From Actinomyces radicidentis (GTDB lineage Bacteria > Actinomycetota > Actinomycetes > Actinomycetales > Actinomycetaceae): a stretch of DNA of 64,000 bases. How positions within the stretch are numbered: the stretch's first letter is position 1; each line of letters begins with the position of its first letter. Position numbers and translations under genes: made by a program. Positions 1 through 7,350 of the stretch are shown here, one piece after another. The stretch spans positions 2,170,001 to 2,234,000 of the forward strand of contig NZ_CP014228.1 in NCBI RefSeq assembly GCF_001553565.1, read 5' to 3'. The notes below the pieces were generated by a model. That model saw only the letters and a list, made by a program, of their open reading frames with translations. It was not told the origin of the DNA and did no database searches.

Positions 1-17
1 GCTAACGCGCCCCTCCG

Positions 18-137
18 ACAGGAATCTGAAGGCCTTAGGGCTGTGACGCAGAACGTACAGGTTCCTGTCATACCTGCTTGACAAGGTTCGACAGGAACCT
101 GTAACTTCGTCTCCATCAAAAACCGACAGGTACCCGT
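18..137 (+). promoter_or_regulatory. Four operator-like ACAGG-NN-CCTGT palindromes and promoter of the MarR-type gene
   Basis: Four 12-bp elements of the form ACAGG-NN-CCTGT lie upstream of the MarR-type gene: ACAGGAATCTGA (18-29), ACAGGTTCCTGT (57-68), ACAGGAACCTGT (91-102) and ACAGGTACCCGT (126-137). The two central copies have perfect arms and the outer two are degenerate. Centre spacing is about 39, 34 and 35 bp. A promoter TTGACA (78-83) - 18 bp - TAACTT (102-107) is overlapped by the third copy, and the fourth lies just before the ribosome site. Autorepression by the adjacent regulator is the simplest inference. Confidence 0.7.
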
Positions 138-170
138 AGAAAGGTGCCCAGCACGACCCAGGAGAACCCC

Positions 171-1154
171 ATGACGACCATGGACCCGAACCAGAACACC
201 AACGCCCACCCCGACGACGCCACCGCCGACGCCACTGCTGCCGCTCAGGGGCAGCGTCCGGACCGCTCCGGCGTCGAGACCCGCCTCCACCGCCTCCAGC
301 GCCTCGTGCGCCGTCGCCGCCACGAGCAGCGCGGCCCCCGCGGCGCGGGCCCCTTCGGCGACGCCACCCGCGGTCGCGGCCGCGTCATCGCCGCCCTCCA
401 GATGCAGAGCCCCATCCCCACCCGCGAGCTGGCCTACCTGCTCGACATCCGCCAGCAGTCCCTCAACGAGCTCCTCAAGAAGCTCGAGGGCGACGGCCTC
501 GTCGAGCGCACCCCCTCCGAGAAGGACAAGCGCGTCATGCTCGTCTCCCTCACCGACGCCGGTCGCGCCGCCGAGGTCGGGCGCGGGCGAGCCGACTACC
601 TCACCGTCCTCACCGACGAGGAGGCCGCCCAGCTCGCCGGCCTCCTCGACAAGATCATCGACTCCCTCGAGGCCGAGCTCGGCGTCGCCGCCGACGAGGA
701 CCCCGCCGACTGGCAGGCCGAGGCCCGCCGCCGCATGGGCGACGATCGCTTCGAGGCCATGATGCGGATGCGCGAGGAGGGCTTCGGGCCCCGTCGCTTC
801 GGTCCCGGCCCCTTCGGTCGCGACGGCGGACCCGACGGCGGCCCTCACGGCCACCACGACGGCCCCCACGGCCACCATGGCCGCCACGGTGAGCGTGATG
901 ATCACGAGGGCGGCCCGCGCGGCGGTCGCGGCGCGCACCGCGGCTCCTGGGAGCCCGACGGCGGCCCCCTCGGCGAGGGCGGGGCGCACGACGGGCGGCG
1001 TCGCGGCCAGCTCGGCCCCGGCTTGCCCGGCGGCGAGATCCCGGAGCGCGGCGCCCGAGAGTTCCGCGGCGGACGCCGAGGTCGCGGCGATCGCGGGCGC
1101 GGCTTCGGCCGCCAGGGCCGCTCCGGCCTCGAGGGCTGGGGCGAGCGCGCCTGA
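171..1154 (+). CDS. MarR-family transcriptional regulator with Gly/His/Arg-rich tail
   Basis: This is a DNA-binding repressor of the MarR winged-helix family. The helix-turn-helix spans the segment PIPTRELAYLLDIRQQSLNE and is followed by a wing (KKLEGDGLVERTPSEKDKRV) and a DAGR motif. The ATG at 171 is preferred over an upstream GTG at 144 because AGGAG (160-164) sits 6 nt before it. The N-terminal ~45 residues are low complexity. After the MarR domain and a helix with MGDDRFEAMMRMREEGFGPRRFG, the last ~110 residues are a Gly/Arg/His-rich tail with several HGHH clusters, unlike typical ~150-residue MarR proteins. The tail could bind metal or nucleic acid, but that is inference. The gene stands alone, and the operators upstream suggest autoregulation. 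Confidence 0.85.
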   Translation: MTTMDPNQNTNAHPDDATADATAAAQGQRPDRSGVETRLHRLQRLVRRRRHEQRGPRGAGPFGDATRGRGRVIAALQMQSPIPTRELAYLLDIRQQSLNELLKKLEGDGLVERTPSEKDKRVMLVSLTDAGRAAEVGRGRADYLTVLTDEEAAQLAGLLDKIIDSLEAELGVAADEDPADWQAEARRRMGDDRFEAMMRMREEGFGPRRFGPGPFGRDGGPDGGPHGHHDGPHGHHGRHGERDDHEGGPRGGRGAHRGSWEPDGGPLGEGGAHDGRRRGQLGPGLPGGEIPERGAREFRGGRRGRGDRGRGFGRQGRSGLEGWGERA

Positions 1155-1193
1155 CGCCGCCGGGCCCGGCGGGCCCACGCCGTCCCACCATCG

Positions 1194-1254
1194 GCCAGAC
1201 CTCCCTGGACCAGCACGACGCCGACGGCGCCCGGCTCGTCCAGGGAGGTCTGGC
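1194..1254. terminator. Perfect 17-bp inverted repeat after the MarR-type gene
   Basis: GCCAGACCTCCCTGGAC (1194-1210) is repeated exactly in inverse orientation at 1238-1254 with a 27-nt loop. It starts 40 bp after the marR-like stop codon. There is no T-tract, so it may act as a Rho-aided terminator or as a protein-binding dyad. Confidence 0.55.
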
Positions 1255-1340
1255 TCGTCCGCGCTCAACGGCGTGCGGCCATGACCGAACCCCGCCCTCG
1301 CCGCGCCCTGTCTCGCTCCGCGGGAGCGTCGCGCCGTGAC

Positions 1341-1371
1341 TTGCGACGCACCCGCCGTCGGCGGTTATGCT
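1341..1371 (+). promoter_or_regulatory. Candidate promoter before the SAM riboswitch
   Basis: TTGCGA (1341-1346) and TATGCT (1366-1371) are 19 bp apart and end about 10 bp before the riboswitch P1 helix, so transcription would start at the aptamer. Confidence 0.5.
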
Positions 1372-1379
1372 CCGCCCAT

Positions 1380-1466
1380 CACCATCCCGAGCGGCCGAGA
1401 GACCTGGCTCCCCGACGCCGCAGCAACCACGCCGTCCGGCGGGGTGCTCCAGCCAGGAACGATGGA
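1380..1466 (+). promoter_or_regulatory. SAM-clan riboswitch (SAM-I or SAM-I/IV variant)
   Basis: The segment carries the S-box core in order: P1 strand CCATC (1382-1386), GAGCGGCCGAGAGACC, CTGGCTC, GACGCCGCAGCAACC, a CGCCG/CGGCG hairpin, GGTGCTCC, and the closing P1 strand GATGG (1461-1465). CCTGGCT (1403-1409) is complementary to AGCCAGG (1451-1457), fitting the pseudoknot of this riboswitch clan. The P4 hairpin of classical SAM-I is not obvious, so a SAM-I/IV variant is possible. The closing P1 strand runs into a ribosome site, GGAAGG (1464-1469), which suggests translational control. Location upstream of methionine synthase-like genes supports the call. Confidence 0.8.
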
Positions 1467-1474
1467 AGGCGACC

Positions 1475-1588
1475 ATGCAGACCACCCGATGCGAGGCCGA
1501 CGCCCCCGGCGCCTGTCCCCGTACCGCGAGGACGGAGCTTCCCCTGCCCGCGCAGCCGCGCGTCGCAGGGGCGGTCATGCCCCGCTGA
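1475..1588 (+). CDS. Small ORF (37 aa) directly behind the riboswitch, possible leader peptide
   Basis: The ATG follows a good ribosome site, GGAAGG (1464-1469), which overlaps the last two bases of the riboswitch P1 helix. The product starts MQTTRCEADAPGACP, with cysteines at positions 6 and 14, and ends in a Pro/Arg-rich stretch. It ends 107 nt before the first metE-like start. No family is recognised. It could be a leader peptide that couples the riboswitch to downstream expression, or a chance ORF. Confidence 0.35.
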   Translation: MQTTRCEADAPGACPRTARTELPLPAQPRVAGAVMPR

Positions 1589-1695
1589 GGCGCCCGGTCG
1601 TCTCAGCCCCAAGCCGCACGCGCCCGACGAGGGCGGCGCGGCGCCGGTCCCCACCGCCAGCCCGCGGCACCGCCGCAGCCACGAACAGGACCACC

Positions 1696-2958
1696 ATGAC
1701 CACGCGAATCCGCACCACCCACGTCGGCTCCCTCCCTCGCACCCAGGCCCTCACCGACGCCAAGGACAGCTACCTCGCCGGCTCCCTCGGCCGAGCCTCC
1801 CTCGACGAGGTCGTCGCCACCGAGACCGCCGGCGTCGTCAAGCGCCAGATCGACCTCGGCCTCGACGTCGTCAATGACGGCGAGTACGGCCACATCGCCG
1901 TCGGCGGCGACTACACCGCCTGGATGCTCTACGCCTACCGGCGCGTCTCCGGCGTCACCCCGCAGGACCCCGCCCACCCCGACTACGTCCCCGCGACCAT
2001 CCGCCCCTCGCGCTCGCGCACCACCTCGATCCACCTGGCCGAGTGGACGCAGCACCGCGACTGGCTCGCCTTCGACGAGGCCTACGGCGACCCGGGCTCC
2101 GGCACCCTCTTCGGCGGCGCGGAGGACGTCTCCGCCGCCTTCTTCAAGGGCGAGGGCGGCCCGCTCCTGCCCGCCGTCACCTCCGCGGTCACCTACACCG
2201 GCGCCGACGACGTCGCCCGCGACCTCGCGGCCACCCGCGCCGCCCTCGAGGCGAACGGCCTCACGCCCGGCTCCGCCTTCATCTCCGCCCTCTCACCAGG
2301 CTCCGCCGGGCGGCTCGACGACGGCTTCTACGAGTACGACGACGACCAGGTCAACGCCTTCGCCGACGCCCTGCACCATGAGTACAAGGCGATCACCGAC
2401 GCCGGCTTCACCCTCCAGCTCGACGCCCCCGACCTCGCCGACACCTGGGACCTGTTCAACCCCCAGCCGAGCCTGGCCGACTACCGCGCCTTCACCCAGG
2501 TGCGCATCGACGCCATCAACCGGGCACTCGAGGGGATCGACCCCGCCCAGGTCCGCCTCCACGTGTGCTGGGGCTCGTGGCACGGCCCGCACTCCACGGA
2601 CATCCCCTTCCGCGACATCGTCGACCTCGCCCTCCAGGTCAACGCCAACGGGCTCTCCTTCGAGGCCGCCAACGTCCGCCACGAGCACGAGTGGAAGATA
2701 TGGAAGGACATCGTCGACAACGGCCAGCTTCCGGAGGAGAGGTACCTCGTCCCCGGCTGCGTCTCCCACGTGACCAACGTGCTCGAGCACCCCGAGCTCG
2801 TCGCGGACCGCATCACCCGCTTTGCGGAGGTCGTCGGCCCCGAGCGCGTCGTCGCCTCCACCGACTGCGGGCTCGGTGGTCGCGTCCACGGCCAGATCGC
2901 CTGGGCCAAGCTCGCCTCCCTCACCGAGGGCGCCCGCATCGCCTCCGAGCGCTTCTGA
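1696..2958 (+). CDS. Cobalamin-independent methionine synthase-like protein, copy 1
   Basis: The protein (420 aa) belongs to the MetE C-terminal/YxjG-like family, which transfers a methyl group to a thiol such as homocysteine with a catalytic zinc. It opens with the family signature TTHVGSLPRT. Zinc ligands expected from MetE are visible: H289 and C291 in HVCWGSWHGPH, E323 in FEAAN, and C391 in STDCGLGG. The N-terminal half of full MetE is absent, as is normal for this subfamily. The start is the ATG after AGGA (1687-1690), just before MTTRIRTTHVG; longer in-frame upstream extension is riboswitch sequence. It is the first of three tandem paralogs and is likely under SAM control. Methyl donor and exact thiol substrate are not known from sequence. 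Confidence 0.85.
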   Translation: MTTRIRTTHVGSLPRTQALTDAKDSYLAGSLGRASLDEVVATETAGVVKRQIDLGLDVVNDGEYGHIAVGGDYTAWMLYAYRRVSGVTPQDPAHPDYVPATIRPSRSRTTSIHLAEWTQHRDWLAFDEAYGDPGSGTLFGGAEDVSAAFFKGEGGPLLPAVTSAVTYTGADDVARDLAATRAALEANGLTPGSAFISALSPGSAGRLDDGFYEYDDDQVNAFADALHHEYKAITDAGFTLQLDAPDLADTWDLFNPQPSLADYRAFTQVRIDAINRALEGIDPAQVRLHVCWGSWHGPHSTDIPFRDIVDLALQVNANGLSFEAANVRHEHEWKIWKDIVDNGQLPEERYLVPGCVSHVTNVLEHPELVADRITRFAEVVGPERVVASTDCGLGGRVHGQIAWAKLASLTEGARIASERF

Positions 2959-3119
2959 GCGCGCGCCCCGGCGCCCGCGGGCGCGCTCCACGGGGCAGCG
3001 TCCCCGATCGAACCGGCGCCCCATCGCCGCACCAGCACCGACACGACCACCCGCACCACGACCTCCGCCCGGCCCCGCTCCCGCGGCCCGGCGCCCTGCA
3101 GCACCACCAGGAGAAGACC

Positions 3120-4325
3120 ATGACCACCATCCGCACCACCCACGTCGGCTCCCTGCCCCGCACCGACACCCTGCTCAAGGCCAACGCCGACCACGCCGCC
3201 GGCACCCTGACCGACGCCGAGCTCGCCGACGTCGTCACCGAGGAGACCGACGCCGTCGTCGCCCGCCAGGCCGAGATCGGCCTCGACGTCGTCAACGACG
3301 GCGAGTACGGCCACACCATGACCGAGAAGGTCGACTACGGCGGCTGGTGGGCCTACTCCTTCGAGCGCTTCACCGGCCTCGAGATCCTCCACGAGCTCCC
3401 CGAGCACAAGCCCACCCCCGCCGGCAAGCTCGAGCTCGACGCCATGGGCGACCGCCGCGACTGGGTCGCCTTCGCCGACGCCTACTCCGACCCCACCAGC
3501 GGCATCCACCTCGCCACCCAGGGCGTTCCCGTGTGGCCCACCGTCACCGGTGAGATCCGCTACACCGGCCACGCCATCGTCGAGCGCGACGTCAAGGCCC
3601 TCACCGCTGCCCTCGAGAAGGCCGGCAAGCCCGTCTCCGACGGCTTCATCGCCTCCATCTCCCCGGCCGCCGCCGCCCGCATCGGCAACCAGTACTACGA
3701 GGACGACGAGGCCGCCGTCTGGGCCTGGGCCGAGGGCCTGCGCGAGGAGTACAAGGCGATCACCGACGCCGGGCTCACCGTCCAGATCGACGCCCCCGAC
3801 CTCGCCGAGTCCTGGGACCAGTTCAAGGTCGCCCCATCCGTCGAGGACTACCGCCGCTTCTCCGCCGTGCGCATCGAGGCCCTCAACCACGCCCTGACGG
3901 GCATCGACCCCGACCAGGTCCGCTACCACATCTGCTGGGGCTCCTGGCACGGTCCGCACTCCACCGACCTCGGTCTCGAGAACATCGCCGACCTCGCCCT
4001 GTCCGTCAACGCCAACGGCTTCACCTTCGAGGCCGCCAACGCCCGCCACGAGCACGAGTGGCGCGTGTGGAAGGAGCTCGTCGAGGACGGGGGCCTCGCC
4101 GACGGCAAGTACCTCATCCCCGGCGTCGTCTCCCACGCCACGAACGTCCTCGAGCACCCCGAGCTCGTCGCCGAGCGCATCGAGCGCTTCGCGAGCGTCG
4201 TCGGCCCCGAGCGCGTCGTCGCCTCCACCGACTGCGGGCTGGGCGGCCGCGTCCACTCCCACATCGCCTGGGCCAAGCTCGAGTCCCTCGTCGAGGGCGC
4301 CCGCATCGCGAGCGAGCGACTCTGA
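3120..4325 (+). CDS. Cobalamin-independent methionine synthase-like protein, copy 2
   Basis: This is the second paralog (401 aa) of the MetE-like family, starting MTTIRTTHVGSLPRT after a GGAGAAG ribosome site. The zinc ligand set is intact: H270 and C272 in HICWGSWHGPH, C372 in STDCGLGG. It lies 161 nt after copy 1 and 30 nt before copy 3. A 58-bp stretch (3743-3800) is identical to 4988-5045 in copy 3, which points to recent duplication or gene conversion. It differs from copy 1 mainly in the first 150 residues (EKVDYGGWWAYSF). A split in substrate or methyl donor between copies is possible but unproven. Confidence 0.85.
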   Translation: MTTIRTTHVGSLPRTDTLLKANADHAAGTLTDAELADVVTEETDAVVARQAEIGLDVVNDGEYGHTMTEKVDYGGWWAYSFERFTGLEILHELPEHKPTPAGKLELDAMGDRRDWVAFADAYSDPTSGIHLATQGVPVWPTVTGEIRYTGHAIVERDVKALTAALEKAGKPVSDGFIASISPAAAARIGNQYYEDDEAAVWAWAEGLREEYKAITDAGLTVQIDAPDLAESWDQFKVAPSVEDYRRFSAVRIEALNHALTGIDPDQVRYHICWGSWHGPHSTDLGLENIADLALSVNANGFTFEAANARHEHEWRVWKELVEDGGLADGKYLIPGVVSHATNVLEHPELVAERIERFASVVGPERVVASTDCGLGGRVHSHIAWAKLESLVEGARIASERL

Positions 4326-4355
4326 GCGGCGCCGACCAGCGAGAGGATCACCTGC

Positions 4356-5558
4356 ATGACTGACATCCGCACCACGCACGTCGGCTCCCTGCCCCGCACC
4401 CCGGAGCTGCTCGCCGCCAACGACCGCCGCACCGAGGGCACCATCAGCGACGAGGAGTTCGCCTCCGTCCTGTCCGCCTCCGTCGACGGCGTCGTCAAGC
4501 GCCAGCACGACCTCGGGCTCTCGATCGTCAACGAGGGCGAGTACGGGCACATCACCTCCGGCGCCGTCGACTACGGCGCCTGGTGGAACTACTCCTTCTC
4601 CCGCCTCGGCGGCCTCACCATGACCGACGAGGACCGCTGGGCCAACCCCGAGCGCGTCCGCTCCACGCCCGGCAACCCGCGGCTCACCTCCTTCCCGGAC
4701 CGCCGCGACCGCGTCCGCTTCAACGAGGCCTACGAGGACCCGACCTCCGGGATCCTCACCGGCCGCAACAAGGTCGGCAACCCCAAGATCACCGGGCCCC
4801 TCACCTACATCGGCGGCGACGCCGTCCAGGCCGACGTCGACCTCCTCCTCGCCGGCCTCAAGGCCAACGGCCTCACCCCGGCCGACGGCTTCGTCGCCGC
4901 CCTCTCCCCGGGCTCGGCCGCCCGCATGAAGAACGAGTACTACGAGGACGACGAGAGCCTCCTCGCCGCCTGCGCCGACGCCATGCACGAGGAGTACAAG
5001 GCGATCACCGACGCCGGGCTCACCGTCCAGATCGACGCCCCCGACGTCGCCGAGTCCTGGGACCAGATCAACCCCGAGCCGTCGCTGGCCGACTACCGCG
5101 AGTTCATCGGCAAGCGCATCGCCGCCGTCAACCGGGCGCTGACGGGCATCCCGGAGGACCAGGTCCGCTTCCACGTGTGCTGGGGCTCCTGGCACGGTCC
5201 GCACACGACCGACATCCCCTTCAAGGACATCGTCGACCTCGTCCTCACCGTCAAGGCGCACGGCTACACCTTCGAGGCCGCCGGCGCCCGCCACGAGCAC
5301 GAGTGGCGCCTGTGGGAGGACACCGCCCTGCCCGAGGACAAGGTGATCATCCCCGGCGTCGTCGCGCACTCGACCAACGTCGTCGAGCATCCCGAGCTCG
5401 TCGCCGAGCGCATCGAGCGCTTCGCCCGCCTCGTCGGCCCCGAGCGCGTCATCGCCTCGACGGACTGCGGCCTGGGCGGACGCGTCCACCCGCTCATCGC
5501 GTGGGCGAAGCTCGAGTCCCTCACCGAGGGCGCCCGCCTCGCCTCGAAGCGCTTCTGA
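4356..5558 (+). CDS. Cobalamin-independent methionine synthase-like protein, copy 3
   Basis: This third tandem paralog (400 aa) starts MTDIRTTHVGSLPRT after GAGAGGATC. Putative zinc ligands are H273 and C275 (HVCWGSWHGPH) and C371 (STDCGLGG). It is 30 nt downstream of copy 2 and is followed by a strong hairpin at 5618-5653, so it is the last gene of the unit. All three copies keep the metal site and none looks degraded, so each is probably active. Confidence 0.85.
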   Translation: MTDIRTTHVGSLPRTPELLAANDRRTEGTISDEEFASVLSASVDGVVKRQHDLGLSIVNEGEYGHITSGAVDYGAWWNYSFSRLGGLTMTDEDRWANPERVRSTPGNPRLTSFPDRRDRVRFNEAYEDPTSGILTGRNKVGNPKITGPLTYIGGDAVQADVDLLLAGLKANGLTPADGFVAALSPGSAARMKNEYYEDDESLLAACADAMHEEYKAITDAGLTVQIDAPDVAESWDQINPEPSLADYREFIGKRIAAVNRALTGIPEDQVRFHVCWGSWHGPHTTDIPFKDIVDLVLTVKAHGYTFEAAGARHEHEWRLWEDTALPEDKVIIPGVVAHSTNVVEHPELVAERIERFARLVGPERVIASTDCGLGGRVHPLIAWAKLESLTEGARLASKRF

Positions 5559-5617
5559 GCGCTGAGGCGTCGGGCGCTCTGAGGCGTCGGGCCCGCCGCG
5601 GCCCGACTGCTCGCCGC

Positions 5618-5653
5618 GCCGCCCCGTCGTCGGACACCCGACGGCGGGGCGGC
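5618..5653 (+). terminator. Hairpin terminator after the metE-like genes
   Basis: A 16-bp stem (GCCGCCCCGTCGTCGG / CCGACGGCGGGGCGGC, one mismatch) with a 4-nt loop lies 60 bp after the last metE-like stop. Its 3' side is identical over 19 nt to the terminator at 11895-11928. Confidence 0.65.
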
Positions 5654-5837
5654 GCTGCGCCAGGGGCGGGGTCGACGGTGCTGCCCAGGCAAACCACGAC
5701 GTCGGCGGCAGAGCGTGGCGGGGACGACACAGACGGCGACGACGTCATGGATTGCCGTGGGCGTCATGGGTTGGCCGGTGGGGAGCGGCAGGTGACGGTT
5801 CCGGTACGACCCCGCTCGAGGGACTGCGTCGTCGGCG

Positions 5838-5866
5838 TTGACAGGACTTCAGTCTCCCCGTAGTGT
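5838..5866 (+). promoter_or_regulatory. Promoter of the GlpP-controlled catabolic operon
   Basis: TTGACA (5838-5843), 17-bp spacer, TAGTGT (5861-5866). It gives a leader of about 95 nt that contains a full intrinsic terminator before the first gene at 5970. The rest of the 5559-5969 gap holds the terminator at 5618 and no convincing gene. Confidence 0.7.
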
Positions 5867-5906
5867 GTGCAGGACCACAACAAAAGACTCCGAGTTTGCA
5901 CAAGAG

Positions 5907-5944
5907 ACGCTCACGACTGCCAGACGGCAGTAGTGGGCGTTTTT
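5907..5944 (+). terminator. Leader terminator (attenuator) of the catabolic operon
   Basis: ACGCTCACGACTGCC (5907-5921) pairs with GGCAGTAGTGGGCGT (5926-5940) around an AGAC loop, with one A-C mismatch and a G-U pair, and is followed directly by TTTT. It is one of the few hairpins in this window with a true U-tract. It lies between the operon promoter and the first start codon, so transcripts must read through it. The operon's own GlpP-family protein is the obvious candidate antiterminator. Confidence 0.8.
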
Positions 5945-5969
5945 CTGTGCCCGAGATTTTGGAGAAGAC

Positions 5970-6764
5970 ATGACAATCGGTGCCTCGACGCGGCGACTTC
6001 ATCGGCTCTTTGACGATGACGGCCGCAGTTTCATGCTGGCGCTCGACGCCCACAGCTTCAGCCCGGCCCCGCAGAACGTGGACCGCGCGCTGAGCCTGGT
6101 GCCGCAGATGGCCCCGCTCGGCCTCGATGCCGCACTGGTGCCGTACGGCATCGCATCGCGACGACCCGAGCTGCTGGACGGGGTGGGCCTTGTTCTCAGG
6201 TGCGACGCGTCACGTAACGTCCTCGACCCGTCGGTCCCAGGCACGAGGATGGTGAATGACGCGGGTGACGCCGTCCGTGTCGGTGCAGACGCAGTCGTGG
6301 CCATGACCTTCCTCGGTGCGGCCGACGACGGACAGGACGCCGTGCAGGTCCTCGCCGCTCAGGCTCACGCCCAGGGGCTTCCCGTCATCGTCGAGTCTCT
6401 GCCGTACAGCTTCAGTGGCAAGGGCACACCGGGGCTCGCGCCCGAGACGGTGTCCGTTGCTGCGCGGCTCGCCGAGGAGCTCGGGGCCGACCTGGTCAAG
6501 ACCCGTCTGACGGGGACGGACGACGACAAGGCTATCTTCGACGCGGTGACGGTTCCGGTCGTCGCTCTCGGTGGTCCCAAGACGGGTCTCAAGGAGTACC
6601 TCGAGTACCTCTCGCGCTGCCTGGATCTCGGAGCCTCGGGCGTCGCCGTGGGCCGCAACATCGTGGATGATCCTGAGCCGTTGGCCAAGGTTGCGGCCAT
6701 GGCCGGGATCATCCACGACGGCAAGTCGGTCACGGACGCACTGGCCGTTTACGAGGCTCGCTGA
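5970..6764 (+). CDS. DhnA/LacD/LsrF-type class I aldolase
   Basis: The protein (264 aa) is a TIM-barrel class I (Schiff-base) aldolase of the DeoC/FbaB/LacD/LsrF superfamily. The likely Schiff-base lysine is in GADLVKTRLTG. A phosphate-binding segment (VVALGGPKTG, then GASGVAVGRNIV) closes the barrel. It opens the operon, 26 nt after the leader terminator, with a TTGGAGAAG ribosome site. Next to a sugar kinase and two dehydrogenases it probably cleaves a phosphorylated keto-sugar into C3 (or smaller) units. LsrF-like thiolase activity is an alternative. Codon use is more A/T-rich than in the flanking housekeeping genes. Confidence 0.75.
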   Translation: MTIGASTRRLHRLFDDDGRSFMLALDAHSFSPAPQNVDRALSLVPQMAPLGLDAALVPYGIASRRPELLDGVGLVLRCDASRNVLDPSVPGTRMVNDAGDAVRVGADAVVAMTFLGAADDGQDAVQVLAAQAHAQGLPVIVESLPYSFSGKGTPGLAPETVSVAARLAEELGADLVKTRLTGTDDDKAIFDAVTVPVVALGGPKTGLKEYLEYLSRCLDLGASGVAVGRNIVDDPEPLAKVAAMAGIIHDGKSVTDALAVYEAR

Positions 6765-6768
6765 CGCC

Positions 6769-7350
6769 GTGGCCGTCTCATCCGTCTGGCGCGTGATCCC
6801 CTCGGTGCGCAATCCCAGACAGCTGGAGCAGGCCCTCGCCAGTCCATCTGACGAGGTGCTCCTCACCGGGGTCCACATCGGCAACCTGGCGGCTCTCGCC
6901 CGCCGCGCCCGCGAGTCCGGCAAGGAGGTCATGGTCCATTCGGACCTCGTAGGCGGATTTCGAGCGGACACCGAGGGCATCCGGCTCCTGGCCAACGAGT
7001 TCCACGTCGATACCGTCTTCTCCTCCTCGCTCTCGACGCTCGCCGCAGCGAAGCGAACGCCGCTCAAGCGGTACCTACGCATCTTCCTGGTCGACTCGCG
7101 ATCCCTCGACAAGGCTGTCGAGTCCATCAGCGGATTCGACGGCGACGGGGTCGAGCTCCTCCCCGGGCCGGTCGCGGGTTATGTCCTCGACGAGTTCCGG
7201 AGCCTGCTTCCCGGGCGCCAGATCCTGGCCGGCGGCTTCGTCCGCTCGCGCCAGACCCTCGCACAGCTCAAGGCCGTCGGCTTCGACGGTGTCACAACAA
7301 GTTGCAACTCAATGTGGAGTGATCTTGATGAAGTACATCCTTGGAATTGA
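6769..7350 (+). CDS. GlpP-family transcription antiterminator
   Basis: The protein (193 aa) matches the family of GlpP, the glycerol-3-phosphate-responsive mRNA antiterminator of Bacillus: VIPSVRN at the start, then EVLLTGVHIGNLAAL, MVHSDLVGGFRAD, VELLPGPVAG and ILAGGFVRS. GlpP binds a phosphorylated ligand and acts on a terminator in the leader RNA of its target. Here the gene lies in an operon whose leader holds such a terminator (5907-5944). The start is GTG 6769, 4 nt after the aldolase stop. The 3' end overlaps the kinase start by 23 nt. The ligand is probably the phosphorylated intermediate of this pathway (inference). Confidence 0.8.
   Translation: MAVSSVWRVIPSVRNPRQLEQALASPSDEVLLTGVHIGNLAALARRARESGKEVMVHSDLVGGFRADTEGIRLLANEFHVDTVFSSSLSTLAAAKRTPLKRYLRIFLVDSRSLDKAVESISGFDGDGVELLPGPVAGYVLDEFRSLLPGRQILAGGFVRSRQTLAQLKAVGFDGVTTSCNSMWSDLDEVHPWN

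Noticed and set aside
2481-5489. Open antisense frame of about 1000 codons opposite the metE-like genes
   Set aside because: It is a GC-rich shadow of the three real genes: Gly/Val/Asp-repetitive, no domain, no ribosome site.
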